Origin: Burkholderia pseudomultivorans
Lineage (GTDB): Bacteria; Pseudomonadota; Gammaproteobacteria; Burkholderiales; Burkholderiaceae
Assembly (NCBI RefSeq): GCF_001718415.1
Contig: NZ_CP013378.1
Coordinates: 4,154,001 to 4,218,000 of the forward strand
Length of the DNA stretch: 64,000 nt
Direction of reading: 5' to 3'
Shown: positions 47,093-55,683 of the stretch, piece by piece
Layout: the number at the start of each line of letters is the position of its first letter
How positions within the stretch are numbered: position 1 is the first letter of the stretch
Notes under the pieces: generated by a model
What the model was told of the DNA's origin: nothing
Database searches by the model: none
Seen by the model: the letters and a program-made list of their open reading frames with translations, nothing else
Program-made: the position numbers and the translations under genes

Positions 47093-48490
47093 TCACGACG
47101 ACGTGCGGACCAGCTCCTCCCGCTCGCGCGGCCGCGCCGGCTCGCGCGACAGCTTCGGGATATGCCGCCGCACGACCAGCAGCGCGACGCAGACGATGCC
47201 CATCGCGACGGCCAGCATCGTCAGATAGGCGGTCGCGCCGCCCGTCGTGATCACGAACGCGCCCGCGAACGCGCTGAGGATCGCACCGAGCCGGCCGAAC
47301 GCGAGCGCGCTCGCGGTGCCGGTCGCGCGCACCGCCGTCGGGTAGATGTACGCGCAAAGCGCATACATCGTCGACTGCACCGCGTTGACGAACAGGCCGT
47401 GCGCGCCGAGCCCGACGATCAGCCAGCTCGTATGGCTGCCCGCATCGACGCCCATCAGCCACGCCGCGCTCGCCGCGCCGCCGACGCTGCACAGCACGAG
47501 CGGCCAGCGCGAGCCGACGCGCGCGATCGTCCATGCGCACAGCAGCGCGCCGATCACGCCGCCGAGGTTGTACGCGGTGAGCCCCGCGCCCGCGACCGAC
47601 ACGCTCAGCCCGCTCGCGGCGAGCATCGTCGGCAGCCAGCTGAATGCCGCATAGACGGCCAGCAGGCACATGAAGAACGCGCACCACAGCGCGATCGTGT
47701 CGCGCGCCTGGCCGCCCGCGAACAGCGAGCGGAACCCGCCGCTGCCGCCGTGCGCATGCGCATCCCGCAGGTCGGTGAACACGGCGCCCGGCGCGACCGG
47801 ACGCTTCATCCGCGCCAGCAGCGCCGCGAGCTCGGCCCAGCGGGCGGGACGCCGCGCGAGGTAGCGCGGCGATTCCGGCAGCGCCGCCGCCAGCACGAAG
47901 CCGAGCACGAGCGGCAGCGCACCGCCCGCGAAGAACAGCATGCGCCAGCCGTGGCGCGGCAGCACCTCGTGCGCGAACAGCCCGGCCAGCATGCCGCCGA
48001 GCGGCACGCAGACGATCGTCGCGGTGACCATCATCGTGCGGCGCCGCGCAGGCGTGTATTCGGCGGTCATCGTGGTCGCGGTCGGCAGTGCGCCGCCGAT
48101 GCCGAGGCCGGCGACGAAGCGCAGCGCGGCGATCGTCTCGACGTTGTGCGCGAGCCCGATCGCGCAGGTCGCGGCCCCGAACAGGAACACGCTGCCGAGC
48201 ACCGCGCCGCGCCGGCCGAAACGGTCGGCGACGAGCCCCGCGCACGCGCTGCCGATCCCCATCCCGATCAGCCCGGCCGCGACCGCCGGCGCGAAGGCGC
48301 CGCGCGTGATGCCCCATTCCTTGATCAGCACCGGAATCGCGAAGCCGATCAGCTGGCCGTCGAAACCGTCGAGCACGATCGACAGCGCGGCCAGCAGCAC
48401 CACGCATTTCTGCATCGTCGTAAACGGGCCGTCGTCGAGCGTCGCGCCGATGTCGACGGCCGGCGCAGTGGAGTCGTCGCGCGTGCTCAT
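47093..48490 (-). CDS. MFS transporter, aromatic-acid:H+ symporter type
   Basis: 465 residues, 12 transmembrane helices, from ATG 48490 with GGAGGC upstream. The helix-1 motif LDGFDGQLIGFAIPVL with its acidic pair is typical of AAHS permeases such as PcaK and BenK. The loop 2-3 motif is GLVADRFGRRGAVLGS, and LPESPRYLARRP follows helix 6. It lies downstream of the mdlC cluster on the same strand (249-bp gap) and is the likely uptake system for the aromatic acid used there, such as mandelate, benzoylformate or benzoate. It converges on kynA. Confidence 0.9.
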   Translation of the reverse strand: MSTRDDSTAPAVDIGATLDDGPFTTMQKCVVLLAALSIVLDGFDGQLIGFAIPVLIKEWGITRGAFAPAVAAGLIGMGIGSACAGLVADRFGRRGAVLGSVFLFGAATCAIGLAHNVETIAALRFVAGLGIGGALPTATTMTAEYTPARRRTMMVTATIVCVPLGGMLAGLFAHEVLPRHGWRMLFFAGGALPLVLGFVLAAALPESPRYLARRPARWAELAALLARMKRPVAPGAVFTDLRDAHAHGGSGGFRSLFAGGQARDTIALWCAFFMCLLAVYAAFSWLPTMLAASGLSVSVAGAGLTAYNLGGVIGALLCAWTIARVGSRWPLVLCSVGGAASAAWLMGVDAGSHTSWLIVGLGAHGLFVNAVQSTMYALCAYIYPTAVRATGTASALAFGRLGAILSAFAGAFVITTGGATAYLTMLAVAMGIVCVALLVVRRHIPKLSREPARPREREELVRTSS

Positions 48491-48739
48491 GCGTGCCTCC
48501 ATCCCGCACAAGGCGGAACCGTGCGCATGCCGTGCGCGGCGAAACTGCGGCAATCGAGTGCTTTCATCCTGTCTCCTTCCGATGCTTCCCGTTCGACCCG
48601 GCCGGCGCAGCAGCGCCGATCCGGACCCCATGCCTCGCACGCCAGCCTCGTGCCAGGCGAGATGACGATCCGGCGCCGTGGCGATGCCCGGCGCTCTTGT
48701 ATCTCGTCGCGCGGCGCAAGCCGGCCGCCGGCGTGACGC

Positions 48740-49672
48740 TCAGCCCGCCTGCGCGTCGATCACGCGCACCAGGCCCAGCATCGTTTCGGTATGCGGGACC
48801 GCCAGCCCGACCTCGCGCGCGGCGGCGACCACCTTGCCGCTGATCGCGTCGATCTCGGTGCGGCGACCCGCGAGCACGTCCTGCAGCATCGACGGACGAT
48901 GGCCGCGATGTTCGCGGATCGCATGCTCGACGTTGCGCGCGATGCGCGCGGCGTCGACCGCGATGCCCTTCGCACGCGCGACCGCGGCCGTCTCGGCGAC
49001 GATCGCCTGCGCGAGGCGCGGCCCGTCGTGATGCTCGCCGAGCTGGTCGACCGTGCAGCGCGTCACCGCGCACAGCGTGTTGAGCGCCGCGTTGAACGCG
49101 ACCTTCTCCCAGATCGCGGCCCACACGTCCGCATCGAGCGTGCAGGCGAGCCCCGCGCTCGACAGCGCGTCGGCCACCGCCGCCGCGAACGCGCTGCCCG
49201 CGCCGTCGGCCGTCATCATGCGGATCGTGCCCGCGCCATGCGAATGCACGCGCCCGGGGCCGGCCAGATCGGCGGGCCAGGTCGTGACGCCGACCAGGAT
49301 CCGCTCGAGCGGCACGAACGCGTTCAGCGTCTCGACATTGCCGAGCCCGTTCTGCAGCGTCAGCACATGCGTGTGCGGCGTCAGCAGCGCGCGCACGCCG
49401 TCGAGCGCGACGCGCGTATGCAGCGACTTCGTGAAGACGATCAGCAGATCGAACGGTGTGCCGGCCGACGCATTCGCGGCCTCGGGCCGCAGCGCCTGCA
49501 ACGTCGTGACGCGGCGCTCGCCGCGGTCGTCGTCGATGCGCAGCCCGTCGCGGCGAATCGCGTCGAGATGCGCGTCGTTGACGTCGATCAGCGTGACGTC
49601 CTCGCCGCTTTCCGCGAGCAGCCCGCCGAACAGCGAGCCCATTGCGCCGGCGCCCAGAATCGCGATTCTCAT
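48740..49672 (-). CDS. Ketopantoate-reductase-family dehydrogenase (candidate D-mandelate dehydrogenase)
   Basis: 310 residues. The Rossmann motif is GAGAMGSLFGG; N108 (LQNGLGN), K190 (WEKVAFNAALNTL) and E273 (RRTEIDAISG) are the family's catalytic residues. The β2 end reads TLIDVND: D30 is present and the Arg that binds the NADPH phosphate in E. coli PanE is V31, which predicts NAD use. The window already has a conventional PanE (8119-9174) with that Arg. NAD-dependent D-2-hydroxyacid dehydrogenases, including enterococcal D-mandelate dehydrogenases, belong to this family. The gene is 13 bp downstream of the aldehyde dehydrogenase and in one unit with mdlC. D-mandelate to benzoylformate is therefore a reasoned guess; ketopantoate reduction is the alternative. 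Confidence 0.85.
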   Translation of the reverse strand: MRIAILGAGAMGSLFGGLLAESGEDVTLIDVNDAHLDAIRRDGLRIDDDRGERRVTTLQALRPEAANASAGTPFDLLIVFTKSLHTRVALDGVRALLTPHTHVLTLQNGLGNVETLNAFVPLERILVGVTTWPADLAGPGRVHSHGAGTIRMMTADGAGSAFAAAVADALSSAGLACTLDADVWAAIWEKVAFNAALNTLCAVTRCTVDQLGEHHDGPRLAQAIVAETAAVARAKGIAVDAARIARNVEHAIREHRGHRPSMLQDVLAGRRTEIDAISGKVVAAAREVGLAVPHTETMLGLVRVIDAQAG

Positions 49673-49685
49673 CGTTGGCGGCCTC

Positions 49686-51137
49686 TCAGAACGGATAGTG
49701 GCGCGGCGCGGTCTGCACGGTGATCCAGCGCAGGTCCGTGAAGGCCGCGATGCCGGCCTTGCCGCCGAAATGGCCGAAGCCGCTGTCCTTCACACCGCCG
49801 AACGGCATCTGCGCCTCGTCGTGCACGGTCGGGCCGTTCACGTGACAGATGCCCGACTCGATGCGGGCGGCGACGCGCAACGCGCGCGCGACGTCGCGGC
49901 TGAACACGGCCGACGACAGGCCGAACGCGTTGTCGTTCGCGCAGCGGATCGCGGCCGCCTCGCCGTCGACGCGCACGATGCCCTTCACCGGACCGAACGA
50001 TTCCTCCGCGTAGATCCGCATCGCGGGCGTCACGTGGTCGAGCAGCGTCGCCGGGAACAGCGTGCTGTCGGCCTTGCCACCGCACAGCAGCGTCGCGCCG
50101 TGCGCGAGCGCATCGTCGATCAGCGCGTTGCAGCGTTCGACGGCCTTCGCGTCGATCAGCGAACCGAGCACGACCGGCCCGTTTCGCGGATCGCCGAGCG
50201 GCAGCGACGCGGCCTTGTCGGCGAGCTTCGCGGCAAACGCATCGGCGATCGACGCATCCACGACGATTCGCTCGGTCGACATGCAGATCTGCCCGGAATT
50301 CGCGAACGCGCCGAACGCGGCGGCCGCGACCGCGGCATCGAGGTCCGCGTCGTCGAGCACGACGAGCGGCGCCTTGCCGCCGAGTTCGAGCACCGACGGC
50401 TTCAGGTGGCGCGCGCACGCTTCGGCGACGATCCGGCCGACCCGCGTCGACCCGGTGAAGTTCACGCGGCGCACGGCCGGATGCGCGATCAGCGCGTCGA
50501 CGACGGCGCCCGCATCGTCGGGCGCGTTCGTCACGAAGTTGACGACGCCCGGCGGCAGCCCGGCGTCCTGCAGCGCCTCGACGATCAGCCCGTGCGTGAC
50601 CGGGCACAGCTCCGAGCCCTTCAGCACGACCGTGTTGCCGCATGCGAGCGGCAGCGCGAGCGCGCGCGTGCCGAGGATCACCGGCGCATTCCACGGCGCG
50701 ATGCCGAGCACGACGCCGGCCGGCTGGCGCACGCCCATCGCGAGCGAGCCGGGCACGTCGGACGGAATCAGCTCGCCGCCGACCTGGGTGGTCAGCGACG
50801 CGGCCTCGACGAGCCCGCTCACCGCGAGCTGCACGTTGAATTCCGCCCACAGCGCCGACGCGCCCGTCTCGGCCGCCATCGCCCCGACGAACTGCTCGCG
50901 CTTCGCGTCGAGTGCGTCGGCCGCCTTCAGCAGCAGCGCGCGCCGCGCGCCGGGGCCGAGCGCGGCCCACTCGGGAAACGCACGGCCGGCCGCGTCGGCC
51001 GCCGCGCGTGCATCGTCGACGGTGCACGCAGGCGCTTCGGACGCGATCGCGCCGTCGAGCGGATTGCGGCGCACGAAGGTCGCGCCGTCGGACGATTGGC
51101 GGCGTTCGCCGCCGATCAGCATCGATACGGTTTGCAT
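49686..51137 (-). CDS. Aldehyde dehydrogenase, probably benzaldehyde dehydrogenase
   Basis: 483 residues from ATG 51137 (GGAGAG upstream). It has E251 in LELGGKAPLVV and the catalytic C285 in FANSGQICMSTERIVVD, with APWNAPVILGTRAL and the NFTGSTRVGR segment of the NAD site. The sequence belongs to the salicylaldehyde/benzaldehyde/vanillin dehydrogenase group. In context it should oxidise benzaldehyde released by MdlC to benzoate. It differs in class from the shorter Pseudomonas putida MdlD, so I give no gene symbol. It is 29 bp downstream of mdlC. Confidence 0.92.
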   Translation of the reverse strand: MQTVSMLIGGERRQSSDGATFVRRNPLDGAIASEAPACTVDDARAAADAAGRAFPEWAALGPGARRALLLKAADALDAKREQFVGAMAAETGASALWAEFNVQLAVSGLVEAASLTTQVGGELIPSDVPGSLAMGVRQPAGVVLGIAPWNAPVILGTRALALPLACGNTVVLKGSELCPVTHGLIVEALQDAGLPPGVVNFVTNAPDDAGAVVDALIAHPAVRRVNFTGSTRVGRIVAEACARHLKPSVLELGGKAPLVVLDDADLDAAVAAAAFGAFANSGQICMSTERIVVDASIADAFAAKLADKAASLPLGDPRNGPVVLGSLIDAKAVERCNALIDDALAHGATLLCGGKADSTLFPATLLDHVTPAMRIYAEESFGPVKGIVRVDGEAAAIRCANDNAFGLSSAVFSRDVARALRVAARIESGICHVNGPTVHDEAQMPFGGVKDSGFGHFGGKAGIAAFTDLRWITVQTAPRHYPF

Positions 51138-51166
51138 GGTCTCTCCGGAATGACGCGCGGGGCGCA

Positions 51167-52774
51167 TCAGGCAATCTCGACTTCGACGACGACCGGTGCG
51201 GTTGCACGCAGCGCATCGGCCAGCGTGTCGCGCAGGCGCGCCGGGTCGCCGACGCGCACGCCGCGGCAGCCGAGCCCGACCGCGAGCGCGACGAAGTCGA
51301 GATCGGGCAGATCGGTGCCCTGCACCGGATCGTCCGGCCCGAAGCCGAAGACCGGCGCGAAATCCTGCAGCGCCGCGTAGCGCCGGTTGTTCAGGATCAC
51401 GAATGTGATCGGCAGCCTGAGCTGCGCAGCGCTCCACAGCGCCTGGATCGAATACAGGCTCGACCCGTCGCCGATCAGCCCGATCACGCGCCGCCCCGGC
51501 CGTGCCAGCGCGACGCCGACGGCAGCCGGCATCCCGTAGCCGAGCCCGCCGCTGTCCATCGTGTAGAACGTGCCGCTCTGCGTGAACGGCAGATGCGCCT
51601 GCATGATCGGCCGCGCGCTCGGCGCTTCCTCGACGACGATGTCGTGCGCATCGCGCAGGTCGGCGAGCGTCTGCAGCGCGAACGCGGCCGACATGCGCTC
51701 GCCGGCGGCCGGCGGTGCGACGCGCTCGCGCGGCGCGCGCGCGGCCGGCATCGGCCGCTCGGCCGGCGCGGGCCGCGCGAGCAGGTCGCGCGCGGCGAGC
51801 TTCAGGTTGCCGACGACCGCGTCGCCCTGCGGCGTCCAGGCGGCCGTACCGGGATCGTCGACGAGCTGCACGAGCGTGGCGCCGGACGGCACGTGCGGGC
51901 CGAAACCCTCGATGTGATAGGTGAAGGCGGGCGCGCCGAACGCGAACACGAGGTCGTGCCCGTCGAGCCGCGCGACGATCTTCTCGCGAATCGCGGGCAG
52001 GAAACCGGCGAACAGCGGATGGTCTTCGGGAAAGCTGCAGCGCCCTGACATCGGCGCGACGTACACGCGAGCGCGATGCCGCTCGGCGAGCCGCACGGCC
52101 TCATCCCATGCGCCGGCCCGATCGATCGCCGCGCCGACCACGAACGCGGGACGGCGCGCGGCATCCAGTGCGTCGCCGAGCCGCGCGAGCGCGTCGGGGT
52201 CGGGCCGCACGACATGGCTCACGTCGCGCGCCGGCAGCAGTTCGGCCGGCTGGTCCCAGTCGTCGACCGGGATCGACACGAACACGGGCCCGCGCGGCTC
52301 CTGCATCGCGATCCGGTAGGCGCGCGCGATCGCGGCCGGCACGTCCTGCGCGCGCGCCGGCTCGATGCTCCATTTGACGTAAGGCTTCGGCAGCTCGGTG
52401 GCCTGCGCGGCGCCGAGGAACGGATCGAACGGCAGGATCGCACGCGCCTGCTGCCCGGCGGTAATGATCAGCGGCGTGCGGTTCTTGTAGGCGGTGAAGA
52501 TATTGCCCATCGCGTTGCCGACGCCGGCCGCCGAATGGAGATTGACGACCGCCGCATTGCCGCACGCCTGCGCGTAGCCGTCGGCCATGCCGACCACGAC
52601 GGCTTCCTGCAGCCCGAGCACGTAGCGGAAATCGGACGGGAAATCGCGGAACATCGGCAGCTCGGTCGAGCCGGGATTACCGAACACGCGGTCGATGCCG
52701 AACTGGCGCAGCAGGTCGATCACCGCGTCGCGGACGGTGACGGGCGCGGCGGACGGGGTTGGGTGGCCGGACAT
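51167..52774 (-). CDS. mdlC: Benzoylformate decarboxylase
   Basis: 535 residues from ATG 52774; the in-frame extension to 52861 crosses the promoter. This thiamine-diphosphate enzyme turns benzoylformate into benzaldehyde and CO2. The specific active-site residues of the Pseudomonas enzyme are kept: S36 (FGNPGSTELPMF), E57 (LQEAVVVGMADGYA), H80 (NLHSAAGVGNA) and H287 (FTYHIEGFG). The cofactor motif runs from GDGSSLYSIQALW to ILNN. It is first in a unit with the aldehyde dehydrogenase and the PanE-like gene, divergent from a LysR regulator. Confidence 0.94.
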   Translation of the reverse strand: MSGHPTPSAAPVTVRDAVIDLLRQFGIDRVFGNPGSTELPMFRDFPSDFRYVLGLQEAVVVGMADGYAQACGNAAVVNLHSAAGVGNAMGNIFTAYKNRTPLIITAGQQARAILPFDPFLGAAQATELPKPYVKWSIEPARAQDVPAAIARAYRIAMQEPRGPVFVSIPVDDWDQPAELLPARDVSHVVRPDPDALARLGDALDAARRPAFVVGAAIDRAGAWDEAVRLAERHRARVYVAPMSGRCSFPEDHPLFAGFLPAIREKIVARLDGHDLVFAFGAPAFTYHIEGFGPHVPSGATLVQLVDDPGTAAWTPQGDAVVGNLKLAARDLLARPAPAERPMPAARAPRERVAPPAAGERMSAAFALQTLADLRDAHDIVVEEAPSARPIMQAHLPFTQSGTFYTMDSGGLGYGMPAAVGVALARPGRRVIGLIGDGSSLYSIQALWSAAQLRLPITFVILNNRRYAALQDFAPVFGFGPDDPVQGTDLPDLDFVALAVGLGCRGVRVGDPARLRDTLADALRATAPVVVEVEIA

Positions 52775-52807
52775 GCTCGGCGTCTCCTTGAAGGCTAATC
52801 GGTTTCC

Positions 52808-52842
52808 ACAGTATCGAAGCGCAAGCCATTCTCGGATACTGT
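52808..52842. promoter_or_regulatory. Candidate LysR operator between mdlC and its regulator
   Basis: Perfect 8-bp inverted repeat ACAGTATC (52808-52815)/GATACTGT (52835-52842) with a 19-bp spacer, inside the 98-bp divergent gap. The repeat centre is about 50 bp from each start codon, as expected for a LysR protein that represses its own gene and activates the other. Confidence 0.55.
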
Positions 52843-52872
52843 ATTTTCTGTAAAAACCCATACCGCTCCAGC

Positions 52873-53784
52873 ATGACTTTCGATCTCCGCCAGTTGCGCG
52901 CCTTCACGACGATCGTCGCGTGCGGCAGCCTCGGCCGTGCGGCCGACGCGCTGCACGTCACGCAGCCGGCGCTGAGCCGGATCCTGAAGCGCCTCGAGGA
53001 CCAGGTCGGCGCGCCGCTGTTCGAGCGCCATTCGAAGGGCGTGCAGCTCACCGCGTTCGGCGAGGCGCTGCTGCCGCACGCGACGCTGCTGCAGCACGAG
53101 GCCGAGCACGCGCGCGAGGAACTCGACGCGATGCGCGGCCTCGCGAAGGGCACGATCAAGGTCGGCACGGTGGGCAGCATCGCGAGCCTCGTGCTGCCCG
53201 TCGCGGTCGGCCGCGTGCTCGACCGCTGGCCGAACCTGCGCGTCGAGATCATCGAAGGCGTGTGGGACCGGCTCGCCGAAGGACTGTTCAAGCACGAGAT
53301 CGACCTCGCGCTGTCCGCGCACGGGCCCGACACCGATGAAATCGTCGCGATTCCCGAATGCCGCTGGACCGATCGCAGCCATATCGTTGCCGCGCCGCAC
53401 CATCCGCTGCGTGCGCTCGGCCGCGCGCCGACGCTCGCCGACACGCTGCACGCGCGCTGGGCGATCCCGCCGCGCGGCACCGCGCCGTTCGACCACATGC
53501 GCGCGACCTTCGAGGCGCACGGGCTGCCGCTGCCCGATATCGCGGTCGAGACGCGCTCGGTCACGACGCTGAAGAGCCTCGTCGCGCATGCGGGCTTTCT
53601 GTGCTGGATGGCCGAGCCGATGTACGGCGCCGAGCAGCGCGCCGGCACGATCGATACGCTGCCGGTGCGCGAAGTGGTCGCGCAGCGCACGCTCACCGCG
53701 TTCCGCCGCCGTCACGGGATTCTGCCGGGGCCGGCCGGCAAGCTGCTGGAAGAACTGGTCGCGTTGACACGCGAGGCGCGCTGA
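52873..53784 (+). CDS. LysR-family regulator of the benzoylformate cluster
   Basis: 303 residues. The N-terminal HTH is LRQLRAFTTIVACGSLGRAADALHVTQPALSRILKRLEDQVG. The effector domain (about 92-295) starts at IKVGTVGSIASLVLPVAVGR. It is divergent from mdlC with the inverted repeat 52808-52842 between them, so it most likely controls mdlC and the genes behind it, with an aromatic acid such as benzoylformate or mandelate as inducer. The inducer is inference. Confidence 0.92.
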   Translation: MTFDLRQLRAFTTIVACGSLGRAADALHVTQPALSRILKRLEDQVGAPLFERHSKGVQLTAFGEALLPHATLLQHEAEHAREELDAMRGLAKGTIKVGTVGSIASLVLPVAVGRVLDRWPNLRVEIIEGVWDRLAEGLFKHEIDLALSAHGPDTDEIVAIPECRWTDRSHIVAAPHHPLRALGRAPTLADTLHARWAIPPRGTAPFDHMRATFEAHGLPLPDIAVETRSVTTLKSLVAHAGFLCWMAEPMYGAEQRAGTIDTLPVREVVAQRTLTAFRRRHGILPGPAGKLLEELVALTREAR

Positions 53785-53898
53785 CGCGCCCTCCCTTTCG
53801 CCGCGGTGCCTGCGCGTCGGCCGGCTCACCGGCCGCGGGCGCGCACGCCGCGGCGCACCATCGAAATGCCGTTTCCCCGCCTTGACTTTCGGTCGCCC

Positions 53899-53941
53899 CG
53901 ATACGATCATTCGCTCACGTAAAGAGCAAATGATCGTATCG
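53899..53941. promoter_or_regulatory. 43-bp near-perfect palindrome upstream of the arabinitol operon
   Basis: CGATACGATCATT (53899-53911) and AATGATCGTATCG (53929-53941) are perfect reverse complements. Inside them, GCTC (53913-53916) pairs with GAGC (53924-53927). In all 17 of 18 facing base pairs match around a 7-bp centre. It lies about 250 bp before the dehydrogenase start and is the most symmetrical sequence in the window. It is a likely operator, perhaps for the SorC-type regulator encoded two genes downstream. No T-run follows, so it is not a terminator. Confidence 0.6.
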
Positions 53942-54074
53942 ACACGGCGCGCATCGCGAACGCACGCGAGCGTCGATCCGGCATCGGAGCCGGCGCGCCC
54001 GTCGAAGGATGGCGCGGCGCGCGCTCGCGCATGGAACCCGCGAAACACTGGCTCCGGGGAAGCGCCAACCGGAG

Positions 54075-54174
54075 CCGACCGCAAAGCATGGGGCCCCGGC
54101 AAGCGCCAAAGCGCCAACCGGGACCGACCGCAAAGCATGGGGCCCCGGTAAGCGCTAAAGCGCTAACCGGGGCC
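54075..54174. repeat. 49-bp tandem repeat ending in a strong hairpin before the arabinitol dehydrogenase gene
   Basis: Two full copies (54075-54123 and 54124-54172), differing at about five positions, begin CCGACCGCAAAGCATGGGGC. Partial copies flank them (from 54062 and from 54173). Each copy contains GGGGCCCCGG and doubled AGCGCY units. In copy 2, 54141-54156 pairs with 54159-54174 (GGCCCCGGTAAGCGCT with AGCGCTAACCGGGGCC, one mismatch). This gives a 16-bp hairpin that ends 3 bases before the AGGAG ribosome site at 54178-54182. The 405-bp gap 53785-54189 otherwise holds only the palindrome at 53899. Confidence 0.85.
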
Positions 54175-54189
54175 GACAGGAGACACCGG

Positions 54190-55584
54190 ATGATCGAATC
54201 GCCTTCCGCCCGCACGCCCGTGCTGCTGCACATCGGCGCGGGCTCGTTCCACCGCGCGCACCAGGCGTGGTACCTGCATCGCGTGAACGCGGCCGTGCCG
54301 GCCGACGAACGCTGGTCGCTGACCGTCGGCAACATCCGCGACGACATGCGCGCGACGATGGACGCGCTCGCCGCGCAGCACGGCGCCTACACGCTCGAAA
54401 CCGTCACGCCGCAAGGCGAGCGCGCGTACGAGACGATCCGCGCGATCACGCGCGTGCTGCCCTGGTCGATCGACCTCGCCGCGCTGATCGACGCGGGCGC
54501 CGATCCCGCGTGCCGGATCGTGTCGTTCACCGTCACCGAAGGCGGCTACTACCTCGACGAGCACAACCGGCTCGACGTCGCGAATCCCGATCTCGCGGCC
54601 GACCTGCAAGGCGCGCGCACCACGTTGTACGGCGCGCTCGCGGCGCTGCTCGCCGAGCGCATGCGGCGCGGCGCGGGCCCGCTCACGCTGCAGAGCTGCG
54701 ACAACCTGCGCAACAACGGCGCACGCTTTCGCGCAGGGATGCGCGAATTCCTCGAACGGCGCGGCCAGGCCGACCTGCTCGCGTGGTTCGACGCCCAGGT
54801 CGCCACGCCCAGCGCAATGGTCGACCGGATCACGCCGCGCCCGACCGCCGACGTGCGCGAGCGCGTGCGCGCGGCCACCGGCGTCGACGACGCGTGCCCG
54901 GTGATGGGCGAATCGTTCATCCAGTGGGTGATCGAGGACCGCTTCGCGGCCGGCCGGCCGAAGTGGGAACTGGCCGGCGCGGAGCTCGTCGACGACGTGC
55001 ATCCGTACGAGGAAGCGAAGATCCGCATCCTCAACGCGACGCACAGCTGCATCGCGTGGGCCGGCACGCTCGCGGGCCACACGTATATCCACGAAGGCAC
55101 CCACGACGCGCCGATCCGCCGCTTCGCGCACGACTACGTGACGCAGGACGTGATCCCGTGCCTCACGCCGAGCCCGCTCGATCTCGCGCGCTACCGCGAC
55201 GTCGTGCTCGAACGCTTCGGCAACCCGTACGTGCTCGACACGAACCAGCGCGTCGCGGCCGACGGCTTCTCGAAGATTCCCGGCTTCATCGCGCCGACGC
55301 TCGTCGAATCGTTCGCGCGCGGCGCGACGCCGGTCGCGACCGCGGTGCTGCCCGCGCTGTTCCTGCGCTTCCTCGAACGCTGGGCGCGCGGCGCACTGCC
55401 CTACGCGTACCAGGACGGCGTGATGGACGAAGACGCCGCGCACGCGATCGTCGCGGCGCCCGATCCCGTCGTCGCGTTCTGCGCGAGCCGCGCGCTGTGG
55501 GGCTCGCTCGCCGGCAACGCGGCGCTGTTCGAGGCGCTGCGCGCCGGGCTCGCGCGCGTCGACGCGTGGCTCGCGCAGCACTGA
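54190..55584 (+). CDS. dalD: Polyol dehydrogenase, probably D-arabinitol 4-dehydrogenase
   Basis: 464 residues from ATG 54190 (AGGAG upstream; the in-frame extension covers only the repeat DNA). It is a long-chain mannitol/arabinitol dehydrogenase: the N-terminal NAD domain has LLHIGAGSFHRAHQAWYLHR, and the catalytic set is K277, N282 and H285 in AKIRILNATHSCIAW. The next gene is a xylulokinase, and D-arabinitol 4-dehydrogenase yields D-xylulose, so arabinitol is favoured over mannitol. A mannitol or sorbitol role, with D-fructose as product, cannot be excluded. Confidence 0.85.
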   Translation: MIESPSARTPVLLHIGAGSFHRAHQAWYLHRVNAAVPADERWSLTVGNIRDDMRATMDALAAQHGAYTLETVTPQGERAYETIRAITRVLPWSIDLAALIDAGADPACRIVSFTVTEGGYYLDEHNRLDVANPDLAADLQGARTTLYGALAALLAERMRRGAGPLTLQSCDNLRNNGARFRAGMREFLERRGQADLLAWFDAQVATPSAMVDRITPRPTADVRERVRAATGVDDACPVMGESFIQWVIEDRFAAGRPKWELAGAELVDDVHPYEEAKIRILNATHSCIAWAGTLAGHTYIHEGTHDAPIRRFAHDYVTQDVIPCLTPSPLDLARYRDVVLERFGNPYVLDTNQRVAADGFSKIPGFIAPTLVESFARGATPVATAVLPALFLRFLERWARGALPYAYQDGVMDEDAAHAIVAAPDPVVAFCASRALWGSLAGNAALFEALRAGLARVDAWLAQH

Positions 55585-55683
55585 CGCGCTCGGCAGCCGG
55601 CCCGCGTCCGGGCGAACCTGCGTTGGCAGGCGCCCGGTCGTGCGGCTAAAGTAGCGGCTCCTCACTGACGGAACGGATCGCTC

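Noticed and set aside
46343..48736. A 797-codon plus-strand frame across kynA and the MFS gene
   Set aside because: Shadow of kynA and of the minus-strand MFS transporter; no recognisable motif.
54062..54174. CRISPR-like array
   Set aside because: The repeats are in direct tandem with no spacers, have only two full copies, and no cas gene is present.
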